Made by a program: the position numbers and the translations under genes. A stretch of DNA of 64,000 bases. Source: Bombyx mori. Lineage: Eukaryota; Arthropoda; Insecta; Lepidoptera; Bombycidae. The notes under the pieces were generated by a model. It did not search any database and was not told the DNA's origin. It saw only the letters and a program-made list of their open reading frames with translations. The stretch spans positions 15,872,001-15,936,000 of the forward strand of contig NC_085124.1 of the NCBI RefSeq assembly GCF_030269925.1, in the 5' to 3' direction. Positions 1-9,444 of the stretch are shown here, in pieces (within the stretch, counting starts at the first letter, position 1; each line of letters starts with the position of its first letter).

Positions 1-3000
1 GGGGACGTCGACGGCTCCGTGGCCATTGTGTTGAGACAGTCCGCGGCGTTACCCCCCTTGGATATGGTGGCCAGGGGACCCGGGTACGTCGCGGCTAGGA
101 TCGACGGGACCGTCGTGATCGGGGCGTACTTTTCTCCGAACAGGAGCCTCGCCGAGTTTGAGCGGTTTCTGGGCGGGCTCGAGGCGCTTTTACACCGCCT
201 CGGGTCCCGCCCTGTCATCGTCGCGGGGGACTTCAATGCCAAGTGCACGGCTTGGGGTTCCCCCCGCACGGATGCGCGAGGCGAGGCCCTTTCGGAGTGG
301 GCGATCGCGACCAGCCTCTGTCTCCTAAACAGAGGCACGGTCGCGACTTGCGTGCGGTGGAACGGGGAATCTCACGTGGACGTGACGTTCGCGTCCCCGT
401 CCGCCGTGCGCCGCACCCGCGGCTGGCGCGTACTCGAGGGGGCGGAGACGCTCTCGGACCACAGATACGTCCGATTCGAGCTCTCCGCCTCCTCCTTGTC
501 GTCGTCGTCAGCCGCGGGCGCCCGCGGCGAGGAGGAGCTCCCGCAAGGTGCGCCCCGTTCGTTCCCCAGGTGGGCCTTGAAAAGAATGAACAAGGAGTTG
601 CTGATGGAGGCGGCCGCTGTTGCTGCGTGGGCGCCAAAACCCGCGCGGCTCGCGGACGTGGATGCGGAGGTCGACTGGTTCCGGGGCACCATGGCAAACA
701 TTTGTGATGCCGCCATGCCCCGGGTCGGCCCCCGAGCACCACGTGGGGGTGCGTTCTGGTGGTCGCCCGAGATCGCAAGACTCCGCGAGGAGTGCGTGAG
801 GGCGCGCCGCCGGAGCGCACGTCACCGCCGCCGCCGTCGTCGCGACGCTACGTTCGCGGAGACGGCGGCCCGGCTGCACGCTGACTGTCGTCAAAAGCAG
901 ACGGCGTTGCAGCTGGCCATCGGCGAGGCCAAGAAGCAGAGCATGAAGACTCTCCTGGAGTCGCTCGACGAAGATCCCTGGGGGCGCCCATACAAGATGG
1001 TTCGCAGGAAACTGCAGCCGTGGGCGCTCCCGGTGACCGAGCGGCTCCAGCCTCGGCAGCTGCGGGAAATTGTTACGGCACTCTTCCCGCCGGCAGCGGG
1101 GGGGGACTTTGAGCCCCCCCAGATGGACGCCACGTGGGGCACGCCTCCGCGTCGCCCCAGCGTTCCCGCTGCCGAGGAGCCCCCTCCCCCTATCACGGGG
1201 GCGGAGATCCATGCGGCCGTGTCCAGAATGAGAGCGAAGGACGCGGCCCCCGGCCCTGACGGCGTTCACGGCCGGGTCTGGAGCTTGGCCTTCGAGGCCC
1301 TAGGGGACCGGCTCGGGGGGCTTTTCGAAGCGTGCCTCGAGTCGGGACGGTTCCCGTCGAAATGGAAGACGGGCAGACTGGTCCTTCTGCGGAAGGACGG
1401 GCGCCCCGCGGACTCACCCGCGGGCTATCGCCCCATCGTGTTGCTGGACGAGGCGGGCAAGATGCTCGAGAGGATCGTCGCGGCCCGCATCGTCCGGCAC
1501 CTGACCGAGACGGGTCCCGATCTTTCGGCGGAGCAATACGGCTTCAGAGAGGGCCGCTCGACTATCGACGCAATTCTGCGCGTGCGGGCCCTCTCCGACG
1601 AAGCCGTATCCCGGGGCGGGGTGGCGATGGCGTTATCCTTAGATGTAAGGAACGCCTTCAACACCCTGCCCTGGTCGGTGATCGCGGGGGCGCTGGAGTA
1701 TCACGGCGTCCCCGCATACCTCCGCCGACTGATCGGCTCCTATCTCGAGGGCAGGTCGATCCAGTGCATCGGACACGGTGGAGTGATGTACCGCTTCCCC
1801 GTCGAGCGCGGTGTTCCGCAGGGGTCCGTCCTGGGCCCCCTGCTGTGGAACATCGGCTACGACTGGGTCCTGCGGGGCGTCATTCGGGGACCCCTCCCCG
1901 GGCTCAGCGTAATTTGTTACGCTGACGACACGTTGGTCGTAGCTCCGGGGAGGGACTACCGGGAGTCTGCCCGTCTGGCGTGCGCAGGCGTGGCACACGT
2001 CGTCACCAGGATCCGACGGTTGGGGCTCGAGGTGGCGCTCGACAAAACCCAGGCCCTGATGTTTCACGGGCCGGGACGAGCGCCGCCTGTGGGTGCCCAC
2101 CTCGTGATCGGAGGCGTCCGCGTCGGGGTCGGGGTGACCGGTCTTCGGTACCTCGGCCTCGAACTGGACGGTCGGTGGAACTTCCGCGCTCACTTTGAGA
2201 AGTTGGGCCCTCGGCTGATGGCAACGGCCGGCTCTTTGAGCCGGCTGCTTCCAAACGTCGGGGGTCCCGATCAGGTGGCGCGCCGCCTCTACATGGGGGT
2301 GGTGCGGTCTATGGCACTATACGGCGCTCCCGTATGGTGCCACGCCCTGACCCGCGAGAACGTCGCGGCGCTGCGACGTCCGCAGCGCGCGATCGCGGTC
2401 AGGGCGATCCGAGGATACCGCACCGTCTCCTTCGAGGCGGCGTGCTTGCTCGCCGGGGCGCCACCCTGGGACCTGGAGGCGGAGGCGCTCGCTGCCGATT
2501 ACAGGTGGCGTAGCGACCTCCGCTCTAGGGGGGAAGGGCGCCCCGGCGAAGGAGTAGTTCGAGCGCGGAGGCTCCAATCTCGGCGGTCCGTGCTGGAGGC
2601 GTGGTCTCGCCGCTTGGCGGACCCGTCGGCCGGCCTCCGTACCGTCGAGGCGGTCCGTCCGGTCCTCGCGGACTGGGTGGGCCGCGACCGCGGATGCCTC
2701 ACCTTCCGGCTGACGCAGATGTTGACCGGCCATGGGTGTTTTGGCCGGTACCTCTTTAAGATAGCCGGAAGGGAACCGACGGCGCAGTGCCACCACTGCG
2801 CGGACCGCGACGAGGAAGACACAGCGGAACACACGCTGGCGCGTTGCTCTGGATTCGACGAGCAACGCGCCGCCCTCGTCGCGGTCATTGGAGAGGACCT
2901 CTCGCTGCCGCGCGTCGTGGCTACGATGCTCGGCAGCGACGCGTCCTGGAAGGCGATGCTCGACTTCTGCGAGTCCACCATATCGCAGAAGGAGGCGGCG

Positions 3001-3099
3001 GAGCGAGAGAGGGAGAGCTCTTCCCTTTCCGCACCGATCCGTCGCCGTCGAGCCGGGGGCCGGAGGCGGGAATACGCCCGTACGTCCCGGCCCCTGTAG
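1..3099 (+). CDS. ORF2: SART-A ORF2, endonuclease/reverse transcriptase, 5' partial
   Basis: The frame is open from base 1 to TAG at 3097-3099, about 1032 codons, lacking roughly the first 50 residues of the 1082-residue full-length form. Visible in order: the remainder of the APE-type endonuclease (AYFSPN, GDFNAK, VDVTF, LSDHR); the reverse transcriptase with motif A LSLDVRNAFNTLPW, motif B GVPQGSVLGPLLWN and motif C CYADDT; and a C-terminal CHHC...HTLARC zinc motif. The catalytic GDxN, SDH and YADD residues are all present. The encoded enzyme nicks telomeric repeats and primes cDNA synthesis on the nick. It would be functional if the missing 5' part is intact. Confidence 0.93.
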   Translation, partial: GDVDGSVAIVLRQSAALPPLDMVARGPGYVAARIDGTVVIGAYFSPNRSLAEFERFLGGLEALLHRLGSRPVIVAGDFNAKCTAWGSPRTDARGEALSEWAIATSLCLLNRGTVATCVRWNGESHVDVTFASPSAVRRTRGWRVLEGAETLSDHRYVRFELSASSLSSSSAAGARGEEELPQGAPRSFPRWALKRMNKELLMEAAAVAAWAPKPARLADVDAEVDWFRGTMANICDAAMPRVGPRAPRGGAFWWSPEIARLREECVRARRRSARHRRRRRRDATFAETAARLHADCRQKQTALQLAIGEAKKQSMKTLLESLDEDPWGRPYKMVRRKLQPWALPVTERLQPRQLREIVTALFPPAAGGDFEPPQMDATWGTPPRRPSVPAAEEPPPPITGAEIHAAVSRMRAKDAAPGPDGVHGRVWSLAFEALGDRLGGLFEACLESGRFPSKWKTGRLVLLRKDGRPADSPAGYRPIVLLDEAGKMLERIVAARIVRHLTETGPDLSAEQYGFREGRSTIDAILRVRALSDEAVSRGGVAMALSLDVRNAFNTLPWSVIAGALEYHGVPAYLRRLIGSYLEGRSIQCIGHGGVMYRFPVERGVPQGSVLGPLLWNIGYDWVLRGVIRGPLPGLSVICYADDTLVVAPGRDYRESARLACAGVAHVVTRIRRLGLEVALDKTQALMFHGPGRAPPVGAHLVIGGVRVGVGVTGLRYLGLELDGRWNFRAHFEKLGPRLMATAGSLSRLLPNVGGPDQVARRLYMGVVRSMALYGAPVWCHALTRENVAALRRPQRAIAVRAIRGYRTVSFEAACLLAGAPPWDLEAEALAADYRWRSDLRSRGEGRPGEGVVRARRLQSRRSVLEAWSRRLADPSAGLRTVEAVRPVLADWVGRDRGCLTFRLTQMLTGHGCFGRYLFKIAGREPTAQCHHCADRDEEDTAEHTLARCSGFDEQRAALVAVIGEDLSLPRVVATMLGSDASWKAMLDFCESTISQKEAAERERESSSLSAPIRRRRAGGRRREYARTSRPL

Positions 3100-3633
3100 G
3101 TGGCGGCCTCCCCCCGGTGAAGGTCAAGGGGCGACCTGAGGGGGTGAGGCCGCGCGGCGCGCTACCAGCACTCTAGCGCGCCGCCGTGGAGTGATTAGAG
3201 CGACCGGTCGACGGTGTATCGCGTCCCGACCCGGCAGGCTGGTTCTGGTCCAGCGGGGTATTCCGGGACACCAGCGGCACCGTCTGGGCGGCCCGACGGG
3301 CTGCCGTACCGAGACGGCCGACGTTTCAGAGCCTTCGATTCGCCTCGAAGGCTCCGTCGGCTGGGCGTCCTTGGGGTGAGCCGCGCCGTCTGGTTGTAGT
3401 GTTGACCGCGGTAGCCCCCCTACCTCATCCGGGTTCTGACCTCGGAGGGGATCGGACGTCGGGTGTAAGAGTGCAGGGGAGTCGTTTAGTGGGTGGGTCC
3501 TAAAATCCTTGGGCCCGCGGTCTGCTCACAACACCATGCAGATCGTTGAGTCTCACATACCCCGCGCGCCCCTTTTGCGCGGGACCTCGTAGGAGGTTCG
3601 GCCCTCTACCCGAAAAAAAAAAAAAAAAAAAAA
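1..3633 (+). mobile_element. E1: SART-A telomeric non-LTR retrotransposon, left end cut by window
   Basis: The 3' half of a SART-A copy: ORF2 without its first codons, a 513-nt 3' UTR (3100-3612) and a poly(A) of 21 (3613-3633). The left edge is the window boundary, not a biological truncation. Its 3' flank is unusual: poly(A) is followed by GGTTTCC and then AT-rich sequence instead of a TTAGG array. The sequence is nearly identical to E7 and E8. One G is missing from the terminal 3'-UTR stem (GCGCGGGACC instead of GCGCGGGGACC near 3580). Confidence 0.9.
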
Positions 3634-3812
3634 GGTTTCCTTTACAAATAACAGAGGATCAAATTGACCGCCCTTTTTAATGTCTTTAGGCCTATAAAGT
3701 GGGTAACATGGGACCTTGTAAATGTCATTGATCTGATGATCTGATTCTACCATTTAATTCAGACTGAGTAAAATACAAAAGATGCTTCAAATAGTTGAAG
3801 AATATATATATA

Positions 3813-4232
3813 TTTTTTTTTATTGCCTTTGTAGGCAGACGGGCGTACGGCCCACCTGATGGTGAGTGGTTACCGTCGCCCATGGACTTCAGCAATGCCA
3901 GGGGCAGAGCCAAGCCGCTGCCTACCGCTTAATACTCTCCACAAGCCTCGTTTGAAGAAGGACATGTCATAGCGCTCGGGGAACACCGTGGAGAGGAGCT
4001 CATTCCATAGCCGGATGGTACGTGGCAAAAAAGACCTCTGGAAACGCACTGTGGATGACCGCAGTGGCTCCAGGTAGTATGGATGAACTCTACTCCGCTG
4101 ACGGGCGGTGCGATGGTAAAAACGAGATGCCGGTATCATCTCGAACAATTCCTCAGAGCACTCCCCATGGAACATACGGTACAAAATACAGAGGGAATTG
4201 AAGTCCCTCCGCAGACCCAGAGGTTCCAAGAA
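3813..4232 (-). mobile_element. 5'-truncated jockey/CR1-like lepidopteran LINE, 3' end
   Basis: Read on the minus strand, this ends in a short A-tail (T-run 3813-3821 on +). The A-tail is preceded by a small hairpin, TGCCT-ACAA-AGGCA, and by the CAGGTGGGCCGTACGCCCGT segment that is a familiar 3' end in lepidopteran LINEs (recollection). The A-tail abuts an AT dinucleotide tract, a common LINE landing place. The body contains the C-terminal end of an ORF2, listed separately, and breaks off near 4232. Clade assignment is tentative. Confidence 0.7.
3870..4232 (-). pseudogene. LINE ORF2 C-terminal fragment
   Basis: Open for about 120 codons up to TAA at 3870-3872, with no natural start codon; the usual reverse transcriptase lies in the missing 5' part. 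The recognisable tail includes FYRTARQRSRVHP-like, RSFLPRTIRLWNEL, FPERYDMSFFKRGL and GRQRLGSAPG segments. These occur at the end of many lepidopteran LINE polyproteins. No catalytic motif remains, so this is a dead fragment. It sits in AT-rich DNA unrelated to the SARTs. Confidence 0.72.
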
Positions 4233-4894
4233 TATGGTACAGAATTCAACTAGGATAAATGTCTGTTTATGCAGTAAGAAATAAATTATTTAGAATACAT
4301 TGTAAGAAAATGAGAAATAAGAATTTAAAAAAAGAAAAACTACCAATGAATTTTATATGAATTTTTACACTTATAAATGTACAATCGTTCGGGCTTAACT
4401 GGATAATCCAGAAAACTTATACAAAGTTATTGTACTATTGCAAAGCCTTTGACTGATTTCCTCGAGAAAGGAAAACACTTTAATTTTGATCATTAGTATA
4501 AAAAAACAACAATTGAACACCTTAAACAACTATTATAAATATTCTCTATGAATCTCACGTTCTGAATTGAATTGAACTGAATGTACACATCATATTATTA
4601 TGATGCAGGTGCCGAAGTGTATGTGTACAATACACCCGGGAGATGTCCTCTGTTTCAAATATGTACGTACTATGTCAGTGTCATAAGGCAAGAGGTTGTC
4701 AAGACTAGTGGGATGTTAGACGTTACGCGAAAAGAAAAGAGATAATATTATTTGTGAAATACTTAGCCAAATATTGTCATTCTACTACACCATCCCACGC
4801 TCATTTATATTGTAATAATAACAAGAAGTGACTGCCGTTCTAAACAGTTTTTTTTTGGAGCACTTCGCAACGTCACCCGCAAGTGACGTAACTC

Positions 4895-4970
4895 CACAGT
4901 CGTTAATGGTGGTCGTGGCGAACTTTGGGGGAGGTCTATGTCCAGCAACAGACGACTGTGAGCTGGGAAA
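4895..4970 (+). mobile_element. possible degenerate RTE-type LINE 3' tail
   Basis: The stretch around TGGTGGTCGTGGCGAACTTT and GGGGGAGGTCTATGTCCAGC resembles a very common lepidopteran repeat tail (GGAGGCCTATGTCCAGCAGTGG, from memory), with several substitutions. It is too short and degenerate to be sure. Nothing coding is attached. Confidence 0.35.
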
Positions 4971-6634
4971 AAATTAAAAATAAAATACAACACTTTTATT
5001 TTATTTTATTATTATTACGAAATAGTAAATTTATAAGAAGATTATCATTAATAAGCCCAGATTGTGAAAGTGATTATAACACTATAAGAGGAGCGACGAC
5101 AACGCTTCACGTTAATCATTAAGTATCGCTTAATGAGTATCTGTGTCAACAATATTAAAATGTTTGAGAAGGCAGATATTACAAAGTGGAGCTTACCGAA
5201 GGCGTGCTTCCTCCCTCCCCGGCCACCCCGCATGCCTCCTATCACTCCCCAACCATCACGCATTACAGGCGCCAAAAAAAACCAGACTTGATGATTACTT
5301 AAAATAACTGACAAACCCATTAAGTATCTAACTTAGGGTTGATTAATTGCTTTCGTAGATGTACGGAGAGGTAAAGTTGTAAACTCAGATTGTGAACAAC
5401 TTAATTGACGCAGATGTTTTTGTGAGTCGAAGACCTACGAGTACCTTGCTAGATTCGCCTAATACTTGTGCCAGTAGTCGCAAAATTAAGGTTTTAAAAA
5501 GCCATTTATCAGGCGGAAGCATGATTCGAGTGACATCACTATTTAACATAGTCCTAAGGTAGATAGTATCAGAACAGAACGCACTGGACAGTAACGACCG
5601 GCGATTAATCGGGCGTTCATCTGTAAGTATATTTTTTGAAAATCTGGAGATCGTGGTATATTGAATGCCAAGGACGTATTGGTAACCGAAATGTATTCAG
5701 CCTTAGGGAATGTTTGTTTATGGTAACGTGAATATACATCGGGATGTCGTTAACAATACTTTGGTAAATGTTAAATTAAAACCGCGAACCGTTAACCTCA
5801 AGAAACCCGAATTTGTTAGAACGCGCTTCGAGACGGAGCAATCAACAGAACAGGGCAGGACTCAGATTTAAGAAATGCCGAGGGTTTTGTTTGTGTATTG
5901 TAACGGTAATTGTTACACCCAACGGCAGCCGCAGTGGACAGAATGAGATCTATAGAAATTTACTCAGGGCGCCTTTTAAAATAAAAGATGAAATGCAGTC
6001 ACACACAATGACATATTATATTAAATTAAAACGCACACGTATACAACTAAAAGAAGCAAAAATATAAAAAGAAAACTTAAGTTACTTAAACTAGATTGTT
6101 ACAATTATTAGGATTATAAAATTAACGGAGGGTAATTAACATGAATGTTCTGCGATGAAATATTAAATTACAAAGTTATACGTATCTTTTTGGTAATATA
6201 CGGTGATTCAGAAGTTAGGATCCTGGATTTATAGATCCCAGTTCCCTCGCGTCAGTCAGAAAATACTCAGATAATTGTATTTTAATTTTGGAAGGTTTCA
6301 CTTCTACCACGTGTGAATTGCACACTTTTTTTTTTTTTTCGTTCCGTTCGCTGTATTGCTTCGAGTACATCCGATTACTAACTAAATTCTTATCATTTAA
6401 GCTTATATAGTCGATACGAAAACTACGATTATCGAGAACATTCTCGGTAAGGCCAGTCGCTTCGGTATGCGTTTATGCCATTTCATAATACATTTATACG
6501 CCATCGCGTTGCACTTCTCGAGCGTTCTCGATTTTCTTTTGATATTCATTTCAGCTATTCGGCGATAGAGGGCGTAACTCTTGCTCCCGTAAAACTGTTC
6601 TTAAGTTGCTAAAAGTGTGAGAATCTGTAGTATA

Positions 6635-6672
6635 GGTTAGGTTTGAGGTTAGGTTAGGTTTGAGGTTAGGTT
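6635..6672 (+). repeat. variant telomeric array, TTTGAGG type
   Basis: GGTTA repeats with TTTGAGG inserted at 6642 and again at 6659, exactly 17 bp apart. This is the same period as the TTCGAGG array at 7110-7364 on the other side of E2, differing by one base (T for C). The array starts abruptly after the AT-rich island. Confidence 0.9.
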
Positions 6673-6799
6673 CCCGGTCGGCGGTGTATCGCGTTCCGAC
6701 CTGGCAGGCTGGTTCTGGCGCAGCGGGGTATCCCGGAACAGCAGCGGCACCGCCCGGGCGGCCTGGTAGGGCCGCCGTACCGCGGAGACCGACGTCGTT

Positions 6800-6825
6800 G
6801 GTTGTCGACTATCGCCTCGACGACC
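6800..6825 (+). other. 3'-UTR hairpin of E2, counterpart of the SART-A 10-bp stem
   Basis: GGTTGTCGA (6800-6808) pairs with TCGACGACC (6817-6825), 9 bp with one G-U pair, around loop CTATCGCC. It occupies the place where SART-A has GAGCCTTCGA/TCGAAGGCTC around TTCGCC (E8 28199-28224). Stem bases differ on both sides while pairing is kept and the TCGCC loop end is shared. Confidence 0.75.
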
Positions 6826-7030
6826 CGTCGGTCGGGCGTCCTCGGGGTGGCGCCGCGTGTCTGGTTGTAGTGTTGACCGCGGGAACCCCCCTACTCTGTC
6901 CAGGTTCTGACCCCGGACGGAGATCGGACGTCGGGTGTAAGAGTGCAGGGGAGTCGTTTAGTGGGCGGGCCCTAAAATCCTTGGGCCCGCGATCTGCTCT
7001 CAACACCTGCAGATCGTTGAGTCTCACATA

Positions 7031-7055
7031 CCCCGCGCGCCCCCTAGGCGCGGGG
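7031..7055 (+). other. terminal 3'-UTR hairpin of E2
   Basis: CCCCGCGC (7031-7038) pairs perfectly with GCGCGGGG (7048-7055) about 30 nt before the poly(A). The same 8-bp stem is at 28430-28454 in E8, with a different loop (GCCCCTTTT there, GCCCCCTAG here). It is probably part of the RNA end recognised by the reverse transcriptase. Confidence 0.75.
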
Positions 7056-7109
7056 ACCTCGTAGGAGGTTCGGCCCCCGGCCCGGAAAAAAAAAAAAAAA
7101 AAAAAAAAA

Positions 7110-7361
7110 GGTTCGAGGTTAGGTTAGGTTCGAGGTTAGGTTAGGTTCGAGGTTAGGTTAGGTTCGAGGTTAGGTTAGGTTCGAGGTTAGGTTAGGTTCG
7201 AGGTTAGGTTAGGTTCGAGGTTAGGTTAGGTTCGAGGTTAGGTTAGGTTCGAGGTTAGGTTAGGTTCGAGGTTAGGTTAGGTTCGAGGTTAGGTTAGGTT
7301 CGAGGTTAGGTTAGGTTCGAGGTTAGGTTAGGTTCGAGGTTAGGTTAGGTTAGGTTAGGTT

Positions 7362-7364
<3 letters not shown>
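7110..7364 (+). repeat. 17-bp higher-order variant telomeric array
   Basis: Fourteen copies of TTCGAGG spaced exactly 17 bp apart, from 7112 to 7333, each followed by two TTAGG units. Five plain TTAGG units (7340-7364) follow. The array lies between the poly(A) of E2 and the poly(T) of the minus-strand E3. Confidence 0.97.
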
Positions 7365-7399
<35 letters not shown>

Positions 7400-8025
7400 C
7401 CGGGCGCTTTAGGCCCGGCCCGCGAATACTCCTCTGACATAATCAGAGCCCTTGTTTATTTATTGTAGGATTAATAACGGAACCAGGAATTTTTTATTTA
7501 TTTTGTATAAATTTCTACAATACCATATAACCTAGTATAACAGTTATACCAGTAATTATATACCTATTTTAACTTTTTCTAACTTTTTTATACTTATCTA
7601 ATTCTAGCTAATATTTTTAACCTATTTTCATCATTATTTTATATTCTACTTATTGTATATCTTTTACATCGTATTAATGTCTTACTATTTCCTTTCCATT
7701 ACTTCTAAATTACGCTTTTATTCTTCTTCTATTTACTATTTACAGTTTTCATAATTATTGTATAGTTATTTTACATAGATGTTCTTAAAAGAAAATACAT
7801 TTTGTAAACTCCAGAGGGTTTTACTTAATAACTAAATAGATTTTACATCAAAATTCTATGGTCATCAACCATCCTATGGAGTTTACAAAACTCATCTTAT
7901 TTTATTTTTATTTATATTTTTCAGCCGTGAGTAACCCCGAGGTTCAAAAGTTCGAGCCGAGTAGGCTTAACGACGTTTCGGACCGCCACACTATCGGGTC
8001 CGGCGGGCCACCAGCCAGAGCAGCC
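7400..8025 (-). other. E3 3' trailer (noncoding)
   Basis: An AT-rich stretch with no open frame of note. Just before the poly(A) it has two stems: CCGGGC/GCCCGG (7400-7405, 7413-7418) and the CTCTGA/TCAGAG hairpin. Immediately after the ORF1 stop, on the minus strand, a short open stretch starting ATGGCTAGGGCT (8036 downward) could be the vestige of an ORF2 start. It closes after about 30 codons. Confidence 0.6.
7432..7448 (-). other. TRAS-like 3'-end hairpin (E3)
   Basis: CTCTGACATAATCAGAG folds as a perfect 6-bp stem with a 5-nt loop. Flanked by GCCCTT on +, the same block recurs 20 nt inside the 3' end of E18 (61001-61017). There one base of the stem differs and pairing is kept by G-U on the minus-strand RNA. 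Confidence 0.7.
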
Positions 8026-9444
8026 CTAGCCATAGGCTATTGCCGCCCTGGCCAGCGCATCCCACTTTCTCCTAACAGGGCAGCAGTCACCAAATGCCGT
8101 ATGGGCAGTTTCAGTCAGCTTGGCCCTGGTGCAGTTAATACACTTCGGTGCCTGGGCGGCCGCCAGTTGCGTGCACGAACTTTTGAGATGCGGACCGCCA
8201 CAGTAATTGCAGAGATCCACATCGTCCGCGCACTGCTTCCGGCCGTGGCCGTACGCCAGGCATCTGGTGCACTGCACCAGTGGTGACTGGTCCTGCACCC
8301 TCACATGCTGGAGGTCAATGTATACTCTTCCAGCCGACGTTAGCCTTTGCCATAATTCGGGCGATACCTGGAGGACGGCGTGGCACTCCTGTTGATTCCT
8401 CGCCCTCCTCCGGTACCTTACCTCCACGGCGGTTTCGTCGGCTGAAAGATCCTCCAGCAGGTGCCGGTTTTGCTCAGCGAGTGCCGTTCGGATGTCGTCA
8501 TCCGTATTGTACGCCATGAGATTTTTAAGCACGACGAGTGGCTTTTTGTTCTTAGCCACCTCGGCAGTAAGGTTCTTATCGTTCTTTAGCTGCTCGGACA
8601 ACTTTTCCATCTCCTCTTTACTCGCGCAGCTCAAAACCACCTTCGCATCGCGTACCCTACGGAGACGCTCTATCTTTAGACCGCTGCGCCGTGCATCTAA
8701 CGCCCCTCTCAGCTTTTCTATGACATCAGCACTAGTATCGATGACGTTTTTTGAACCCACGATGACGGAGAACTTCGGCTTGTCCACTCTAGCGGCTGGT
8801 GGCCGAGACAGGACCTCCGCGTACGAGGGAATTACCCCCTGCGCCTCGTCGGTCCGTACCCGGGTCTCTTGTGTGAGTCGCTTGAGCTCACGGATTTCCG
8901 CCAGAAACTCTCCACCGCTATGTCCCCCATCTCGTTTTTCGGCGTTTTGTGCCGTGTCATCCATTTTCTCCTCGTGTCTCCTAATAACCGTGCGTAGTCG
9001 GTCCATTTCTTTCACAGTCTCTCCCAAAACCTTACTATGCTCCTCAATAATATTTTTCAGGTTGCTCGTGCCCATTTCTGTCTTGCTATTTTCGCGGTAC
9101 ATCTGCTTCATGACCTCCTTCTCTACCTTTGTTTTCGAGGGCATTTCCAACTTTTTCACAATTTCGAGTAACCTATCCAGCATTTTAAAGGCTTCAATTT
9201 TTAACTCCCCTTTCAAGTTGCGTGCGGCGTTGAGCTGTTGTTTTGCTCTGCCCGCGCATGCTGTTGCTTCGTCCAATTTGCATGTATATGAAGCCTTCTC
9301 CCATTCCCCGATGCTCCTCCTAACCGAAATCGTTTGGGGGGGCACCGAAAACTTTTTCGCGTCGCCTTGTTTCGGTTTGGGTTTAGGAGAGACTGTGGAA
9401 GCTCTGGCTGTGGTTTTTGGTCCATGACCCTCGGGATGACTCAT
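8026..9444 (-). CDS. ORF1: TRAS-like ORF1, gag-like RNA-binding protein
   Basis: 472 codons from ATG at 9442-9444 to TAG at 8026-8028. The frame stays open 20 codons further upstream but has no ATG there. The N-terminal half is charged and probably coiled coil (KSKTEMGTSNLKNIIEEHSKV, KEMDRLRTVIRRHEEKM). The middle carries a partly conserved gag region (VKFRRRARNQQECHAVLQVSPELW-like). The C-terminus has three zinc knuckles: CTRCLAYGHGRKQC, CNYCGGPHLKSSC and CINCTRAKLTETAHTAFGDCC-type. It would bind element RNA and target it to telomeres. It is intact in an element lacking ORF2, which suggests either recent deletion or selection for gag alone. Confidence 0.85.
   Translation of the reverse strand: MSHPEGHGPKTTARASTVSPKPKPKQGDAKKFSVPPQTISVRRSIGEWEKASYTCKLDEATACAGRAKQQLNAARNLKGELKIEAFKMLDRLLEIVKKLEMPSKTKVEKEVMKQMYRENSKTEMGTSNLKNIIEEHSKVLGETVKEMDRLRTVIRRHEEKMDDTAQNAEKRDGGHSGGEFLAEIRELKRLTQETRVRTDEAQGVIPSYAEVLSRPPAARVDKPKFSVIVGSKNVIDTSADVIEKLRGALDARRSGLKIERLRRVRDAKVVLSCASKEEMEKLSEQLKNDKNLTAEVAKNKKPLVVLKNLMAYNTDDDIRTALAEQNRHLLEDLSADETAVEVRYRRRARNQQECHAVLQVSPELWQRLTSAGRVYIDLQHVRVQDQSPLVQCTRCLAYGHGRKQCADDVDLCNYCGGPHLKSSCTQLAAAQAPKCINCTRAKLTETAHTAFGDCCPVRRKWDALARAAIAYG

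Larger units (their letters stand above)
3634..6634. other. AT-rich non-telomeric island between SART and telomeric arrays
   Basis: About 3 kb with a sharply different base composition from the GC-rich SARTs on its left and the TTAGG arrays on its right. I see no convincing intact gene. It contains a decayed LINE 3' end at 3813-4232 and a possible second LINE tail near 4895-4970. A perfect short hairpin is present (ACGTCAC at 4870-4876, GTGACGT at 4883-4889). There are also T-runs, for example at 6327. No terminal inverted repeats are evident at the two borders. It may be subtelomeric chromosome DNA, DNA captured during a break, or an assembly join. Confidence 0.7.
6673..7109 (+). mobile_element. 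E2: divergent SART-A-like relic, 3' UTR only
   Basis: Clearly homologous to the SART-A 3' UTR (GTGTATCGCGTTCCGACC, CAGGCTGGTTCTGG, GGGAGTCGTTTAGTGGG, TCTCACATACCCCGCGCG) but with many substitutions and small indels. It ends in a 24-nt poly(A) (7086-7109). No coding sequence remains. It is a separate, older or sister subfamily, useful for comparing RNA structure. It sits inside a variant telomeric array and is followed by GGTTCGAGG. Confidence 0.9.

Noticed and set aside
508..2865. Long antisense open frames (100-500 codons) opposite SART ORF1 and ORF2
   Set aside because: They are shadows caused by the high GC content of the sense codons, and recur opposite every copy. They have no recognisable domains or independent conservation.
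5813..6067. An 84-codon open frame in the AT-rich island
   Set aside because: No start context, domain or similarity that I recognise, and length expected by chance. Not called.
3634..6634. A DNA transposon inserted into the telomeric array
   Set aside because: No matching terminal inverted repeats or duplicated target bases are seen at the two borders, and no transposase-like frame is present.
6673..6677. CCCGG at the start of E2 as another target-site tag like that of E12
   Set aside because: The sequence after the E2 poly(A) is GGTTCGAGG, not GGTTCCCGG, and E2 is too divergent to know its native sequence here. No duplication can be shown.
7110..7364. Regular 17-bp repeats as a CRISPR or minisatellite of other origin
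   Set aside because: The units consist of two TTAGG plus TTCGAGG and join pure TTAGG, so they are variant telomere.
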